Translations under genes and position numbers: made by a program | Part shown: positions 53,566 to 62,106 of the stretch, one piece after another | Layout of the letters: every line of letters starts with the position of its first letter | Position numbering within the stretch: the first letter of the stretch is position 1 | Origin: Halomonas almeriensis | Lineage (GTDB): Bacteria; Pseudomonadota; Gammaproteobacteria; Pseudomonadales; Halomonadaceae | Reading direction: 5' to 3' | Length of the DNA stretch: 64,000 bases | NCBI RefSeq assembly: GCF_030409235.1 | Contig: NZ_JAUFPO010000006.1 | Location: forward strand, 475,447 to 539,446 | Notes under the pieces: generated by a model | The model's input: the letters and a program-made list of their open reading frames with translations, nothing else | What the model was told of the DNA's origin: nothing | Database searches by the model: none

Positions 53566-53985
53566 TCAATCCTCGGGTCTGGGCTGGCCCGCGATCCGCG
53601 ACTGTCGGCCCAGCTCCGCCAGCAGATTGATGGTGGTATCCAGACCGCGTCGGGCATTCTCGTCATTCTGCAGGCGTCTGATGCTCTTCCACAGGGTGGG
53701 CGGCACCTCTTCCGCGCCGGATTGCGCCGCGGCATATTGCACGGCATTGCTGACCGCCCAGACGCCGCCGATGCTCTCCTCATAGAGGGCCATGAGCTTC
53801 TGCACCATGGCTTCATCGGTCATTTCAATGACATCGGAGGTGGCGGCCAGCAGGTCGACGATATTGTGCAGCCGCTCGCCCTGCAGCAAGGGGGCTACCT
53901 TTTCGATCAGGCTGGCGGCGCCTTCGAGGGTAGCGGGGTCCTGCAGGGCCGGCGACGACTCGAGTACCCGGGCCAGTGACGGCAC
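53566..53985 (-). CDS. DUF1641 protein of the SQR operon
   Basis: 139 residues from the GTG at 53985, mostly helical, with the DUF1641 region (about 40-100: LLAATSDVIEMTDEAMVQKLMALYEE). DUF1641 genes often accompany SQR-like flavoproteins; function unknown. The frame runs nine codons further to 54012, where an ATA codon lies exactly 6 nt after a strong AAGGAGGT site, giving a natural-looking N-terminus MSHQDSTESVPSLARV. The true start is probably there (see findings). Last gene of the leftward operon. Confidence 0.8.
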   Translation of the reverse strand: MPSLARVLESSPALQDPATLEGAASLIEKVAPLLQGERLHNIVDLLAATSDVIEMTDEAMVQKLMALYEESIGGVWAVSNAVQYAAAQSGAEEVPPTLWKSIRRLQNDENARRGLDTTINLLAELGRQSRIAGQPRPED

Positions 53986-54027
53986 GGATTCAGTGCTATC
54001 TTGATGACTTATTAGTGACCTCCTTGT

Positions 54028-55218
54028 TTAGACCAGGCCGCGTGCCACAGACCAGTAAACACCCCGATTGAACCCCTTGCGCATGAGGCCGCCAATCTTG
54101 GTGGGGGGTGTGGGTTTGACGTCTTCGTCGTAGTCGTACCAGAGCGGCATGCCTGCCTCCATGCCCATTTGTGCGATGGCCTGCACCTTGCCGTCATACT
54201 CGTCGACGGTTCGGCCGATGCGCACTAGGCCGGCAATATTGTTGCAGATTACCGGTGACTGGTTATGACAGCTGCCGCCCGCCTTGCTGATCGGCAGGTC
54301 CACCGTGTCGCCCATGACGAAGACATTTTCGAAGCCTTCCAGTTGCAGGGACTGACGATCCGTCGGCAGCCAGCCTTCCTGGTTCGGCGACTGGGAAATT
54401 CCCGAATTAAGCACCGCATCCACGGCGCGAATCGGCGGTGTCTGCATCAGGATGTCGAAGTTCTCCTCGCCACCTTCCTCCGAGATTGCCACATTGCGTT
54501 CGGGGTCAACGCTGGCCAGGGTAAAGCCGCGTTTATGCACGATGCTCTTGGCGTCGAATATCGTCGGTAACACATCGCCGGTGGGCTTCTGCAGAAACAG
54601 ACAATTGCGCGTGAGCTGCGAGATCGTCGGGTAGGTATAGACCAGCTCGATCCGGTCGCGAACACCCCGCTGGCGCAGGAACTCATCCACCATCAGGGTG
54701 GTCTCGATGGGCGCAATGCCGCACTGGTGAGGCACATTGGGAGTTTTGGGGAAGGTCACGCCAATAAAGATCCGGCCTTTTTCGATGGTCGAGAGCTTTT
54801 CGTGCAGCTGACGGGCCGGGTCGTGCTGATAGAAATGGTCACCGGCTTCCTTCAGGCCCTCGATGCGTTCCGGCGACGGGATGCAACCGGTGGACACCAC
54901 CAGGTAGTCATAGTCGTGAACATGGCCCGACTTCATTCTCAGCCGGCTGTGCTTGAACTCGAAGCCTTCCACTTGATCCAGCACGAAGTTGATTTCCGGG
55001 CGCAGCAGCGACGCCTGCGGGCGACGCAGCTCATCGCGAAAAAACTGGCCGAAGGCCACGTACATGAAGGCTGGCTTGTAATAATGCCAGTAGCTGTTGG
55101 AAATCAGAGTCACGCTGGCCCTGCCGCTCTTTATTTCCGGGTAGAGCTTCTTGACCAGGTTGTTGGCCGTCATGGTGCCGCCAATGCCGCCGCCCACCAC
55201 GATGATATGGTTGCTCAT
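54028..55218 (-). CDS. Sulfide:quinone oxidoreductase-like flavoprotein
   Basis: 396 residues of the SQR/flavocytochrome c sulfide dehydrogenase family. FAD fold at the N-terminus IIVVGGGIGGTMTANNL; candidate redox cysteines C112 (STGCIPSP), C166 (VPHQCGIAP) and C317 (GGSCHNQ), as in the three-Cys SQR set. It should oxidise sulfide to polysulfide or persulfide and reduce quinone. The start MSNHIIVV follows AGGAGG. Operon with lipoamide dehydrogenase, IscU-like and DUF1641 genes. Substrate inferred. Confidence 0.8.
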   Translation of the reverse strand: MSNHIIVVGGGIGGTMTANNLVKKLYPEIKSGRASVTLISNSYWHYYKPAFMYVAFGQFFRDELRRPQASLLRPEINFVLDQVEGFEFKHSRLRMKSGHVHDYDYLVVSTGCIPSPERIEGLKEAGDHFYQHDPARQLHEKLSTIEKGRIFIGVTFPKTPNVPHQCGIAPIETTLMVDEFLRQRGVRDRIELVYTYPTISQLTRNCLFLQKPTGDVLPTIFDAKSIVHKRGFTLASVDPERNVAISEEGGEENFDILMQTPPIRAVDAVLNSGISQSPNQEGWLPTDRQSLQLEGFENVFVMGDTVDLPISKAGGSCHNQSPVICNNIAGLVRIGRTVDEYDGKVQAIAQMGMEAGMPLWYDYDEDVKPTPPTKIGGLMRKGFNRGVYWSVARGLV

Positions 55219-55263
55219 CCTGAGCCTCCTGATGCACTGAGTTGTAAGGGGTTGTCGGGTCAA

Positions 55264-55728
55264 TCAAGGACTATCACTCGGCGCGTCCTCCGGCGCGCTC
55301 ATCAAGTGCCGCAGGGCATGAAACGGCAGCAGAGCCACATCATGACGTGACGGCATGGCGGCCGCATTCTGTAACATGAGCAGTTCCGGCCAGATCAGGC
55401 TTTCGGCCGGCGGCGGGGTATCCTGCAGGATCAAGGCGATCTGCTGCTCCAGCGCCGTGAGCGTCATCAGGTCAAGGCCTTCGGCACGCGTCGCCATGAG
55501 CCCGGTAGTGGCCTGCGCCAGCGTGCAGGCACGGACGCGATAGCCGAGCTGCTGGACCCTGCCATGCTCGATCACCGCGTCCAGGGTGACGCTATCCCGA
55601 CTTTCCGCTTCGCTGGTCAGGGTGGTCGTGTGAACATGGCGGCCCTGCAGGCGTCGGTCGCGTCGCACCAGGGCGGCAAAATGCTTGAGCTGGGCGATGA
55701 AGTCGGGGGCTTGTGAGGGCTGATGCAT
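55264..55728 (-). CDS. IscU/NifU-N-like scaffold-type protein
   Basis: About 154 residues with an IscU-like fold: VTLDAVIEHGRVQQLGYRVRACTLAQATTGLMA. Only one of the three usual cluster cysteines (ACTLAQA) is recognisable, so it may carry sulfur or bind a thiol instead of building Fe-S clusters. The ATG at 55728 has an AGGAG at 9 nt; the ATG at 55737 touches that site and is less likely. Between the lpd-like and SQR-like genes. Confidence 0.7.
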   Translation of the reverse strand: MHQPSQAPDFIAQLKHFAALVRRDRRLQGRHVHTTTLTSEAESRDSVTLDAVIEHGRVQQLGYRVRACTLAQATTGLMATRAEGLDLMTLTALEQQIALILQDTPPPAESLIWPELLMLQNAAAMPSRHDVALLPFHALRHLMSAPEDAPSDSP

Positions 55729-55744
55729 GTCGCTCATCTCCTTT

Positions 55745-57154
55745 TCAGCACATCGCCCGTTCGGCTTGCTGGTGTGCGCACTTCTTGCGCGCGTCCATCA
55801 GGACATCGCGCAGCAACTCCTCGGCACTGGGGTGGTAGACAGGCATTTCCAGGACCTGCTCGGCCGTCATGCCATGGGTCATGGCCAGGGCCAGCAGATG
55901 TGCCAGGTGTTCGGCCTGGTGGCCCACCAGTTCGGCACCGAGAATCACCTCGCTGTGCGCATCCAGATAGACCTGCATGCGTCCGGCCACCTTGTTCCAG
56001 ACCACATGGCGGGGGCTCGAAAAGGGCAGCTCGCCGATCACCACCTCGCGCTCCCCGAGGTGCCGGTAGCTCTGGCCGATGACCGCGATCTGTGGATCGG
56101 TGAAGATCACCGTCAGCGGCGGTCGACGCGCTGCCGGCGTCGGGTCCGGATAGTTCAGGGCGTTGTGTGCCGCAATTCGCCCCTCGTCATAGGCCTCATG
56201 CCATACCGGGAGTTCGTCGGTGGCATCCCCGGCGATGAAGATCGGCAGATTGGCGCAGCGCATTGTCCGTGAATCGATCTGGCCCTGCTCGGGCTGGCCG
56301 GTCTCCAGGCCGGCCTGTTCCAAGCCCAGGCGGTCCAGGTTGGAGGTGCGGCCGGTGGCGACCAGGACACGCTCGTATACCCGGCTGACGCGCTGGCCAT
56401 CCGGCTGCTCGAATTCGATCCAGGCCCCCTGGGCATCCTCCCGGGTGCTTACCACACGGCCACTGGGGAAAATCTCCAGCTCGGCGGAGAGGGCGTCCAG
56501 CGCCTGCTGCTGCATGGCGGGATGGGTCAGGGCGTTGATCCTGCCCGAACGGCCATAGAGGGTGGTGCGCACCCCGAGCCGATGCAGCGCCTGACCGAGT
56601 TCCAGGGCAATCACCCCCATGCCGATTACGGCGACCGATTCCGGCAGGTCTTCCAGCTCGAATACCGTGTCGCTGGTCAACACGCGCGACATCACCGGCG
56701 TGAATACCTCGCTGATCGCCGGGCGCGAGCCGCAGGCAATGATCACCTTCTCCGCCCTGACCTCGACCGCGTCATCCACCATCAGGCGTTTCGGCGCCAC
56801 GAAACGTGCTCGGCCCTCGAGCTTGTGATGGGCCGGAATCTTCTCGACATAGCGCAGATTGTTGGCGACGAAACGTTCGTCACGCTCGCGGCGCAAGCGT
56901 TCCAGCACCCGGCGCCCGTCGACGCGGCCGCTGGCGGGCACGCCAAAGAAGTCGCTGTGGCTTAGATCGTGGGCATGGTCGGCGGCGGTGATCAGCAGCT
57001 TGCTGGGCATGCAGCCAACGCGGGCACAGGTGGTGCCATAGGGGCCATCCTGGATCATCACCAGGCTGTCGGTCTGGCGGCTGATCTTCGAATAGGCGCC
57101 CAGCCCGCTGGTGCCGGCGCCGATGATCGCGTATTCGACGTTGAGGGTCTTCAT
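55745..57154 (-). CDS. Dihydrolipoyl dehydrogenase-type flavoprotein disulfide reductase
   Basis: 469 residues. FAD motif GAGTSGLGAY, redox disulfide CARVGCMPSK (CxxxxC), NAD-binding GMGVIALELGQALHRLG and the C-terminal His-Glu pair in VYHPSAEELL are all present. The GTTCARVGCMPSK form is of the Lpd/mercuric-reductase group. It stands apart from any 2-oxoacid dehydrogenase and heads the SQR operon, so it may serve a thiol/persulfide or lipoate-like carrier. Confidence 0.85.
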   Translation of the reverse strand: MKTLNVEYAIIGAGTSGLGAYSKISRQTDSLVMIQDGPYGTTCARVGCMPSKLLITAADHAHDLSHSDFFGVPASGRVDGRRVLERLRRERDERFVANNLRYVEKIPAHHKLEGRARFVAPKRLMVDDAVEVRAEKVIIACGSRPAISEVFTPVMSRVLTSDTVFELEDLPESVAVIGMGVIALELGQALHRLGVRTTLYGRSGRINALTHPAMQQQALDALSAELEIFPSGRVVSTREDAQGAWIEFEQPDGQRVSRVYERVLVATGRTSNLDRLGLEQAGLETGQPEQGQIDSRTMRCANLPIFIAGDATDELPVWHEAYDEGRIAAHNALNYPDPTPAARRPPLTVIFTDPQIAVIGQSYRHLGEREVVIGELPFSSPRHVVWNKVAGRMQVYLDAHSEVILGAELVGHQAEHLAHLLALAMTHGMTAEQVLEMPVYHPSAEELLRDVLMDARKKCAHQQAERAMC

Positions 57155-57478
57155 GGCGACGTTGCTCCTGCACCCGTGTCATCAATGCGGCTTCATGTGG
57201 CGGCCTGGCCCGGCACATGTCTCGAGAAGGCTAAGCGCCGCTGTGGCGGGGGTAAAGTGATGCTTTCTCAGCATTTGGCTTATTTATTGTTACGCAATGA
57301 CTTGCCGCTGACGTTTGGGGTGCTTCACCATGCCCCTCTGTTGGGCTTTAAAATCCAGTGTGCTGACAGGGTGAAAGGTCGATGGCATTAGCATTGCTAA
57401 TCCATATGGTTAGCAATCGTCGTTTTACCGCGCTCCCCCGGGTCGCATAGCCTGCGGGCATGCACAGGAGGTTTGCCC
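57155..57478. other. Divergent control region between the lpd-SQR operon and osmC-ech genes
   Basis: 324 bp with no gene. AT-rich in the middle. Contains ATGCT/AGCAT around 57260-57275 on the lpd side and the long palindrome at 57393-57417 on the osmC side. Both transcripts must start here. Confidence 0.6.
57393..57417. promoter_or_regulatory. 25-bp near-perfect palindrome, probable operator
   Basis: ATTGCTAA (57393-57400) and TTAGCAAT (57410-57417) are perfect inverted arms; the 9-nt centre TCCATATGG contains the palindrome CCATATGG. It lies 62 nt before the OsmC start codon. Size and symmetry are typical of a dimeric regulator site, with the GcvA-type LysR protein (60613) or the Lrp protein (52851) as candidates. 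Confidence 0.65.
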
Positions 57479-57928
57479 ATGTCAGTTCATGAATCCGCCA
57501 TTCGTTGGCAACGCGCCGTTCATCAAGAAGATGACAGCACTTACTCGCGCAACCATTCGGTCATGCTCAATGGTGGCCAGGAAGTGAAGGCCTCGGCCTC
57601 GGTCGAGTTCCAGGGGGATCCGCAATGCGCCGACCCCGAGCAGATGCTGATCAGCGCGGTATCCAGCTGTCATATGCTGTTCTTTCTGGCCATCGCCGAT
57701 TATCAGGGGTATCAGGTGGCCTCCTACGACGACGACCCGGTGGGCTACCTGGAGCGCCAGGGCAAGAAGGGCATGGAGGTGACGCGCATCGAGCTCTCGC
57801 CACGCATTGCCTTCGAGGGCGAGAATATTCCGGATGCGCAGACCATTGCGAAGATTCATGCCAGTGCGCACCGTAACTGCTTCATTCGCAATTCGATTAC
57901 CGCCGAGGTAGTGATTCAGGAAGCCTGA
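57479..57928 (+). CDS. OsmC-family protein
   Basis: 149 residues. Typical OsmC features: NHSVMLNGGQEVKASASVEFQGD, the first Cys region MLISAVSSCHMLFFLA and the second in SAHRNCFIRNSI. First gene of a rightward set with enoyl-CoA hydratase and an acyl-CoA ligase. The start MSVHESAIRW follows CAGGAGG. Expected to act on organic hydroperoxides or acyl/thiol species. Confidence 0.87.
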   Translation: MSVHESAIRWQRAVHQEDDSTYSRNHSVMLNGGQEVKASASVEFQGDPQCADPEQMLISAVSSCHMLFFLAIADYQGYQVASYDDDPVGYLERQGKKGMEVTRIELSPRIAFEGENIPDAQTIAKIHASAHRNCFIRNSITAEVVIQEA

Positions 57929-57961
57929 CCGCCACCCGGCCGCTATATCATGGAGTCGATC

Positions 57962-58774
57962 ATGGACACCCGTTCCCATCCTGCCGATGGCGAAGCCCCG
58001 ATTCTCCTGCGGGAGGATCATGAAGGTGCCGTCTACCTGACGCTGAACCGGCCGGACAAGTTCAACACCCTTTCCGAGGCCATGCTGGAAGCCCTGCAGA
58101 CCGAGCTGGATGCCATTGCGGCCGACCCCAAGGTGCGCTGTGTGGTGCTCTCGGCCAAGGGGCGCGGGTTCTGCGCCGGGCATGATCTGCGCGAGATGCG
58201 CGCCAACCCCAGTGATGACTACTACCAGTTCCTGTTTCGTCAGTGCAGTCGCGTCATGCAGAGCATTGTCGAGCTACCGGTGCCGGTGGTGGCCAGGGTG
58301 CACGGCATGGCCACGGCCGCCGGCTGCCAACTGGTGGCCAGTTGCGACCTGGTGGTAGCCGGCCGCTCCGCCAGCTTTGCCGTTTCCGGCATCAACGCCG
58401 GGCTGTTCTGCTCCACGCCAGCCGTGGCGCTGTCGCGTTGTATTGCCCCGAAACGCGCCTTCGACATGCTGGTGACCGGGCAATTCATCAACGCCGAGAC
58501 CGCCGAGGCCTGGGGGCTGGTGAGCACCCTTGCCGAGGATGACGCGCTGGATGCCACGGTCGACGCAAAGGTACGCTTGATTCTCTCCAAGAGCCCGGAC
58601 GCCGTGCGCTTCGGCAAGGCCATGTTCTACCCGCAGCGGGAGATGTCATTGGCGGATGCCTATGACTACGCCGGCCAGGTCATGGCCGAGAACATGCAGA
58701 GCCCGGATGCCGGGGAGGGCATTGATGCCTTTCTCGGGAAGCGTCAACCCGTCTGGGGGCAGCCGGGGCACTGA
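57962..58774 (+). CDS. Enoyl-CoA hydratase/isomerase family protein
   Basis: 270 residues of crotonase fold. Oxyanion-hole motifs SAKGRGFCAGHDLREM and ATAAGCQLVASCDLVVA are visible; the sequence is close to the ECHDC3 type. Start MDTRSHPADG chosen because GGAG lies 6 nt before it. 33 nt after osmC and 100 nt before an acyl-CoA ligase. In DMSP demethylation, crotonase DmdD hydrates methylthioacryloyl-CoA; whether this enzyme does so is not shown by the sequence. Confidence 0.88.
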   Translation: MDTRSHPADGEAPILLREDHEGAVYLTLNRPDKFNTLSEAMLEALQTELDAIAADPKVRCVVLSAKGRGFCAGHDLREMRANPSDDYYQFLFRQCSRVMQSIVELPVPVVARVHGMATAAGCQLVASCDLVVAGRSASFAVSGINAGLFCSTPAVALSRCIAPKRAFDMLVTGQFINAETAEAWGLVSTLAEDDALDATVDAKVRLILSKSPDAVRFGKAMFYPQREMSLADAYDYAGQVMAENMQSPDAGEGIDAFLGKRQPVWGQPGH

Positions 58775-58874
58775 GCCGACCGCCTGACCTGCAGGACACG
58801 CCGGCCCTGCCCCCTTTGCATCGGGCGGGGCATGCCATCGAATCCGGCCCGCGCACACCACAAGAGGCAAGACA

Positions 58875-60500
58875 ATGAGTGACCAGTGTGACTTCAACGA
58901 TGCCCTGGAGAAGAACCCCGCCAATCATGTGGCCCTGTCGCCGTTGAGCTTCCTCAGGCGTGCCGCCGCCGTGTATCCCGAGACCACCTCGCTGATTCAT
59001 GAGGAGACCCGCTATAGCTGGCGCCAGACCCACGAACGCTGCGCCCGCCTGGCGGCGGTACTCAAGGGGATGGGGATTCAGCGCGGCGATACCGTGGCGG
59101 CCATGTTGCCCAATGTGCCCGCCATGTATGAGGCGCACTTCGGCATTCCCATGCTGGGCGCGGTGCTCAATGCCATCAATGTGCGGCTGGACCCGGATTC
59201 GGTCGCCTTCATCCTGGAACACAGCCGCTCGCGTCTACTGCTGGTGGACCCGGAGTACGCGGATGTGGTTCGCCAGGCCATCGAACGTCTGGGCTGCCCG
59301 GCCCCGGTGGTGATCAATGTGGCGGACCCCGCGTTCAGTGATGACACCTTCATCGGCGAACTCGAGTATGAAGCGTTGCTCGCCGACCATGCGCCGCTGG
59401 ACGACTGGCAACTGCCCGAGGACGAGTGGGACGCCATTGCCCTGGGCTACACCTCCGGCACCACGGGCAACCCCAAGGGGGTCGTCACGCATCATCGTGG
59501 CGCCTATCTCAATGCCGTGAGCAATGTGCTCTCCTGGTCATTGCCCGGCGAGGTGGTCTATCTGTGGACCCTGCCGATGTTCCACTGCAACGGCTGGTGC
59601 TTTCCGTGGACCCTGGCAGCCATCGGTGGCACCAGCATCTGCCTGCGCCGGGTGGACCCCGAACGTGTGCTGGAGCTGATTCGCCGTCATGGCGTGACCC
59701 ATTACTGTGGTGCGCCGGTGGTGCATTCGATGATGGCCGAGGCCGCCCAGGGCCAGGCCTTCGAGCACAAGGTGCAGGGGCTGATCGCCGGCGCCGCACC
59801 GCCGGCCTCGGTGCTGGAGCGCATGGAGCGCATGGGCGTGGAGCTGACCCACGTCTATGGCCTGACCGAAACCTATGGGCCGGCATCCGTGTGTGCCAAG
59901 CAGGCAAGCTGGGCGGAAGAGTCGCTGGAGGAACGCGTGCGTCTCAATGGGCGCCAGGGCGTGACCTATCCGCTGCAGGAGGGCATGTCGGTGGTCGACA
60001 GCGAGACCATGGAGCCGGTGCCGGCAGACGGCGAGACCATCGGTGAGATCGTCTTCCGGGGCAACATCGTGATGAAAGGCTACCTGCGCAACGAAGACGC
60101 CACCCGAGCCGCCTTCCGCGGTGGCTGGTTCCACTCGGGCGATCTCGCCGTGCTGGAGCCCGACGGCTATGTGAAGATTCGCGACCGCCTGAAGGACGTG
60201 ATCATCTCCGGTGGCGAGAACATCTCGTCCATGGAGGTCGAGGAAATCCTGCAGCGCCATCCCGAGGTGGAGCTTTCGGCCGTGGTGGCCATGGCCGATG
60301 AAAAGTGGGGCGAAGTGCCGGCCGCCTTCGTGCAACTGCGGGCGGACAGCGAGCTCACCGAGGAAGCACTGTTAGCCTTCGCCCGTGAACGCATCAGTGG
60401 CTTCAAGGTGCCCAAGAAGGTGATCTTCACGCGCCTGCCCACCACCTCCACCGGCAAGATTCAGAAGTACCAGTTGCGTCAGCAACTGGCGGCATCCTGA
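58875..60500 (+). CDS. Acyl-CoA ligase (AMP-forming), DmdB/AAE-like
   Basis: 541 residues of the ANL superfamily. Adenylation motif YTSGTTGNPKGVVTHHRG, then HVYGLTETYGPA, the hinge GDLAVLEPDGYVKIRDRLKD and the C-terminal catalytic Lys in STGKIQKYQLR. The N-terminus NPANHVALSPLSFLRRAAAVY is of the group that covers short/medium-chain acyl-CoA ligases and methylmercaptopropionyl-CoA ligases. The substrate is open. Next to enoyl-CoA hydratase and followed by a LysR gene. Confidence 0.88.
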   Translation: MSDQCDFNDALEKNPANHVALSPLSFLRRAAAVYPETTSLIHEETRYSWRQTHERCARLAAVLKGMGIQRGDTVAAMLPNVPAMYEAHFGIPMLGAVLNAINVRLDPDSVAFILEHSRSRLLLVDPEYADVVRQAIERLGCPAPVVINVADPAFSDDTFIGELEYEALLADHAPLDDWQLPEDEWDAIALGYTSGTTGNPKGVVTHHRGAYLNAVSNVLSWSLPGEVVYLWTLPMFHCNGWCFPWTLAAIGGTSICLRRVDPERVLELIRRHGVTHYCGAPVVHSMMAEAAQGQAFEHKVQGLIAGAAPPASVLERMERMGVELTHVYGLTETYGPASVCAKQASWAEESLEERVRLNGRQGVTYPLQEGMSVVDSETMEPVPADGETIGEIVFRGNIVMKGYLRNEDATRAAFRGGWFHSGDLAVLEPDGYVKIRDRLKDVIISGGENISSMEVEEILQRHPEVELSAVVAMADEKWGEVPAAFVQLRADSELTEEALLAFARERISGFKVPKKVIFTRLPTTSTGKIQKYQLRQQLAAS

Positions 60501-60612
60501 GCATGATGCTCGCCCTGGCCAACGCCAGAACACCGGCCAGGGCGCATCGCGGCGACACTGGCGGCCACCTCAGCGGCATGGTGGCAGCCATGCACCCGGC
60601 GAGTTGACGGCC

Positions 60613-61572
60613 ATGTCACGACTTCCCCCGCTGATCGCACTTTCCTACTTCGAGGTGGCCGCTCGCACCAGGAGCTTTGCGGCGGCCGCCAAGGAGCTGA
60701 ACGTCACCCCGGCGGCCATCAGCCATCAGATCAAGGCCCTGGAAGCCTACCTCGGGGTAGAGCTGTTCGTCCGCCATCATCGGCGGGTTAGCCTGACCCC
60801 CGCGGCACGCAGCGCCTTGCCGGAACTGCACGAGGGCTTTCAGACACTCGAACGCGCCGCGGAAAAGATCCGCGCCTACGGCGAAGAGCGGATGGTGGTT
60901 ACCGTGTGCGCCGAGCCGCTGTTTGCCACCAAGTGGATCGTGCCACGCCTGCATCGATTCTACGCACGCTGCCCCGAGGCCGAGATGCGCCTCCAGGCCA
61001 GCCTGCATACCGTGGACAGCGGCCAGCACAGCCAGCTGGGAGCCACCGATCTCAAGCGGGCCGGCATCGATGTGTCGGTGAGGCTGGGCTTTGGCCACTA
61101 CACCGAGCTGGAGGTCGACCCGCTGCTTTCCCTGGACCTGACACCGCTGTGCTCACCGGAACTGGCCGATGGGCTGACCGACAGCGAATCCCTGCGCGGC
61201 CTGCCACTGCTGTGCGATGCCACGCTCTCACGGGCGGATAACACCCACGGCTGGACACAATGGTTCGCGCAGCAAGGCTATCGCCCCGGTAACCTGCGTG
61301 AGCTGCGCTTCGGCAATGGACTGCTGGCGCTCGAGGCCGCTCGGGCCGGGCAGGGCGTACTGCTGGGCAGCCAGGCACTGCACCGCGAGGAAATCGCCGA
61401 CGGCAAACTGGTCGTGCTGCCCCACGGCGACCTGGCCTGTGACAAGGCATATTACGTCGTCAGCGAACCCGAAACGCTGGCACGCCCCATCGCCTGGCAA
61501 TTCCGCCAGTGGCTGCTCGAGGAAGCCGCAGCACACCCTGACGACCAGCAAACGCCGCCGCCATCCGCCTGA
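60613..61572 (+). CDS. LysR-family regulator, GcvA-like
   Basis: 319 residues. Helix-turn-helix LIALSYFEVAARTRSFAAAAKELNVTPAAISHQ is of the GcvA/DsdC subgroup, followed by the binding domain LFATKWIVPRLHRF. The ATG at 60613 is chosen over a TTG at 60604. Same strand as the osmC-ech-ligase set, 112 nt after it; may control that set through the palindrome at 57393. Confidence 0.88.
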   Translation: MSRLPPLIALSYFEVAARTRSFAAAAKELNVTPAAISHQIKALEAYLGVELFVRHHRRVSLTPAARSALPELHEGFQTLERAAEKIRAYGEERMVVTVCAEPLFATKWIVPRLHRFYARCPEAEMRLQASLHTVDSGQHSQLGATDLKRAGIDVSVRLGFGHYTELEVDPLLSLDLTPLCSPELADGLTDSESLRGLPLLCDATLSRADNTHGWTQWFAQQGYRPGNLRELRFGNGLLALEAARAGQGVLLGSQALHREEIADGKLVVLPHGDLACDKAYYVVSEPETLARPIAWQFRQWLLEEAAAHPDDQQTPPPSA

Positions 61573-62040
61573 GCGCCGCCGTTGTGCTCGACACACCACT
61601 GAACCTCAGCACACTGTAGCCGCGCCAGCCACATGCCTCGCTCAGCATCCAGCCCTCATCCCATGGTGGATATTGCCGCCCCTATTCCCCTTGGGTAGGG
61701 TAATCAAAAACCGACAGGGACGGACGACAACACCACAGGCACAAGGACTGCCGCATCGATGCCAGGAAGGCATCCTAGGATGCGTGCATCGCGGTAGCGT
61801 GCCCGACTGTGCAGAGAACCTCCCGCCAAACCAGTTTCACGTGCCCCAAGTCTTGCATGAAGGCCATGATGCACTGGTAATCAAGACGTTGACCAACGGC
61901 TTTCCCCGGAAGCATGGATGCCTGTACAGTATTATTGAATCGGGCGAAACGCGCATGCACGCGAATTCTGCATAGGTGGCAACATGCTACACTGCAACGA
62001 GCAAAATCAATGGTTTAAGTCGGTTATGATGGATGAGGTT

Positions 62041-62078
62041 AAGTTCTTGAACAAGCATGCGCGTTCAAGTTCTTGAAC
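62041..62078 (+). repeat. 12-bp direct repeat with nested palindrome upstream of the first cassette
   Basis: AAGTTCTTGAAC occurs at 62041-62052 and 62067-62078. The second copy is the right part of the palindrome GTTCAAG-TT-CTTGAAC (62063-62078). It lies 20 bp before the cassette core site and could be integrase-binding repeats of an attI site, or a regulator site. Confidence 0.5.
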
Positions 62079-62098
62079 GAGCGCGCTATCTAATACCT

Positions 62099-62106
62099 GT
62101 TAGGGC
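62099..62106 (+). other. Integron core site (first cassette boundary, attI-like)
   Basis: GTTAGGGC is the core-type GTTRRRY sequence where cassettes are cut after the G. The preceding CTAATACCT resembles the CTAAAACAAA that precedes the core in attI1, so this may be an attI site rather than an attC. Cassette 1 begins at 62100. Confidence 0.6.

Noticed and set aside
61700..61975. Possible remnant of an SOS-controlled or integrase gene (CTGTACAGT near 61925)
   Set aside because: The frames are short and show no motif of UmuD or IntI; the CTGT/ACAG halves overlap and are not spaced as a LexA box.
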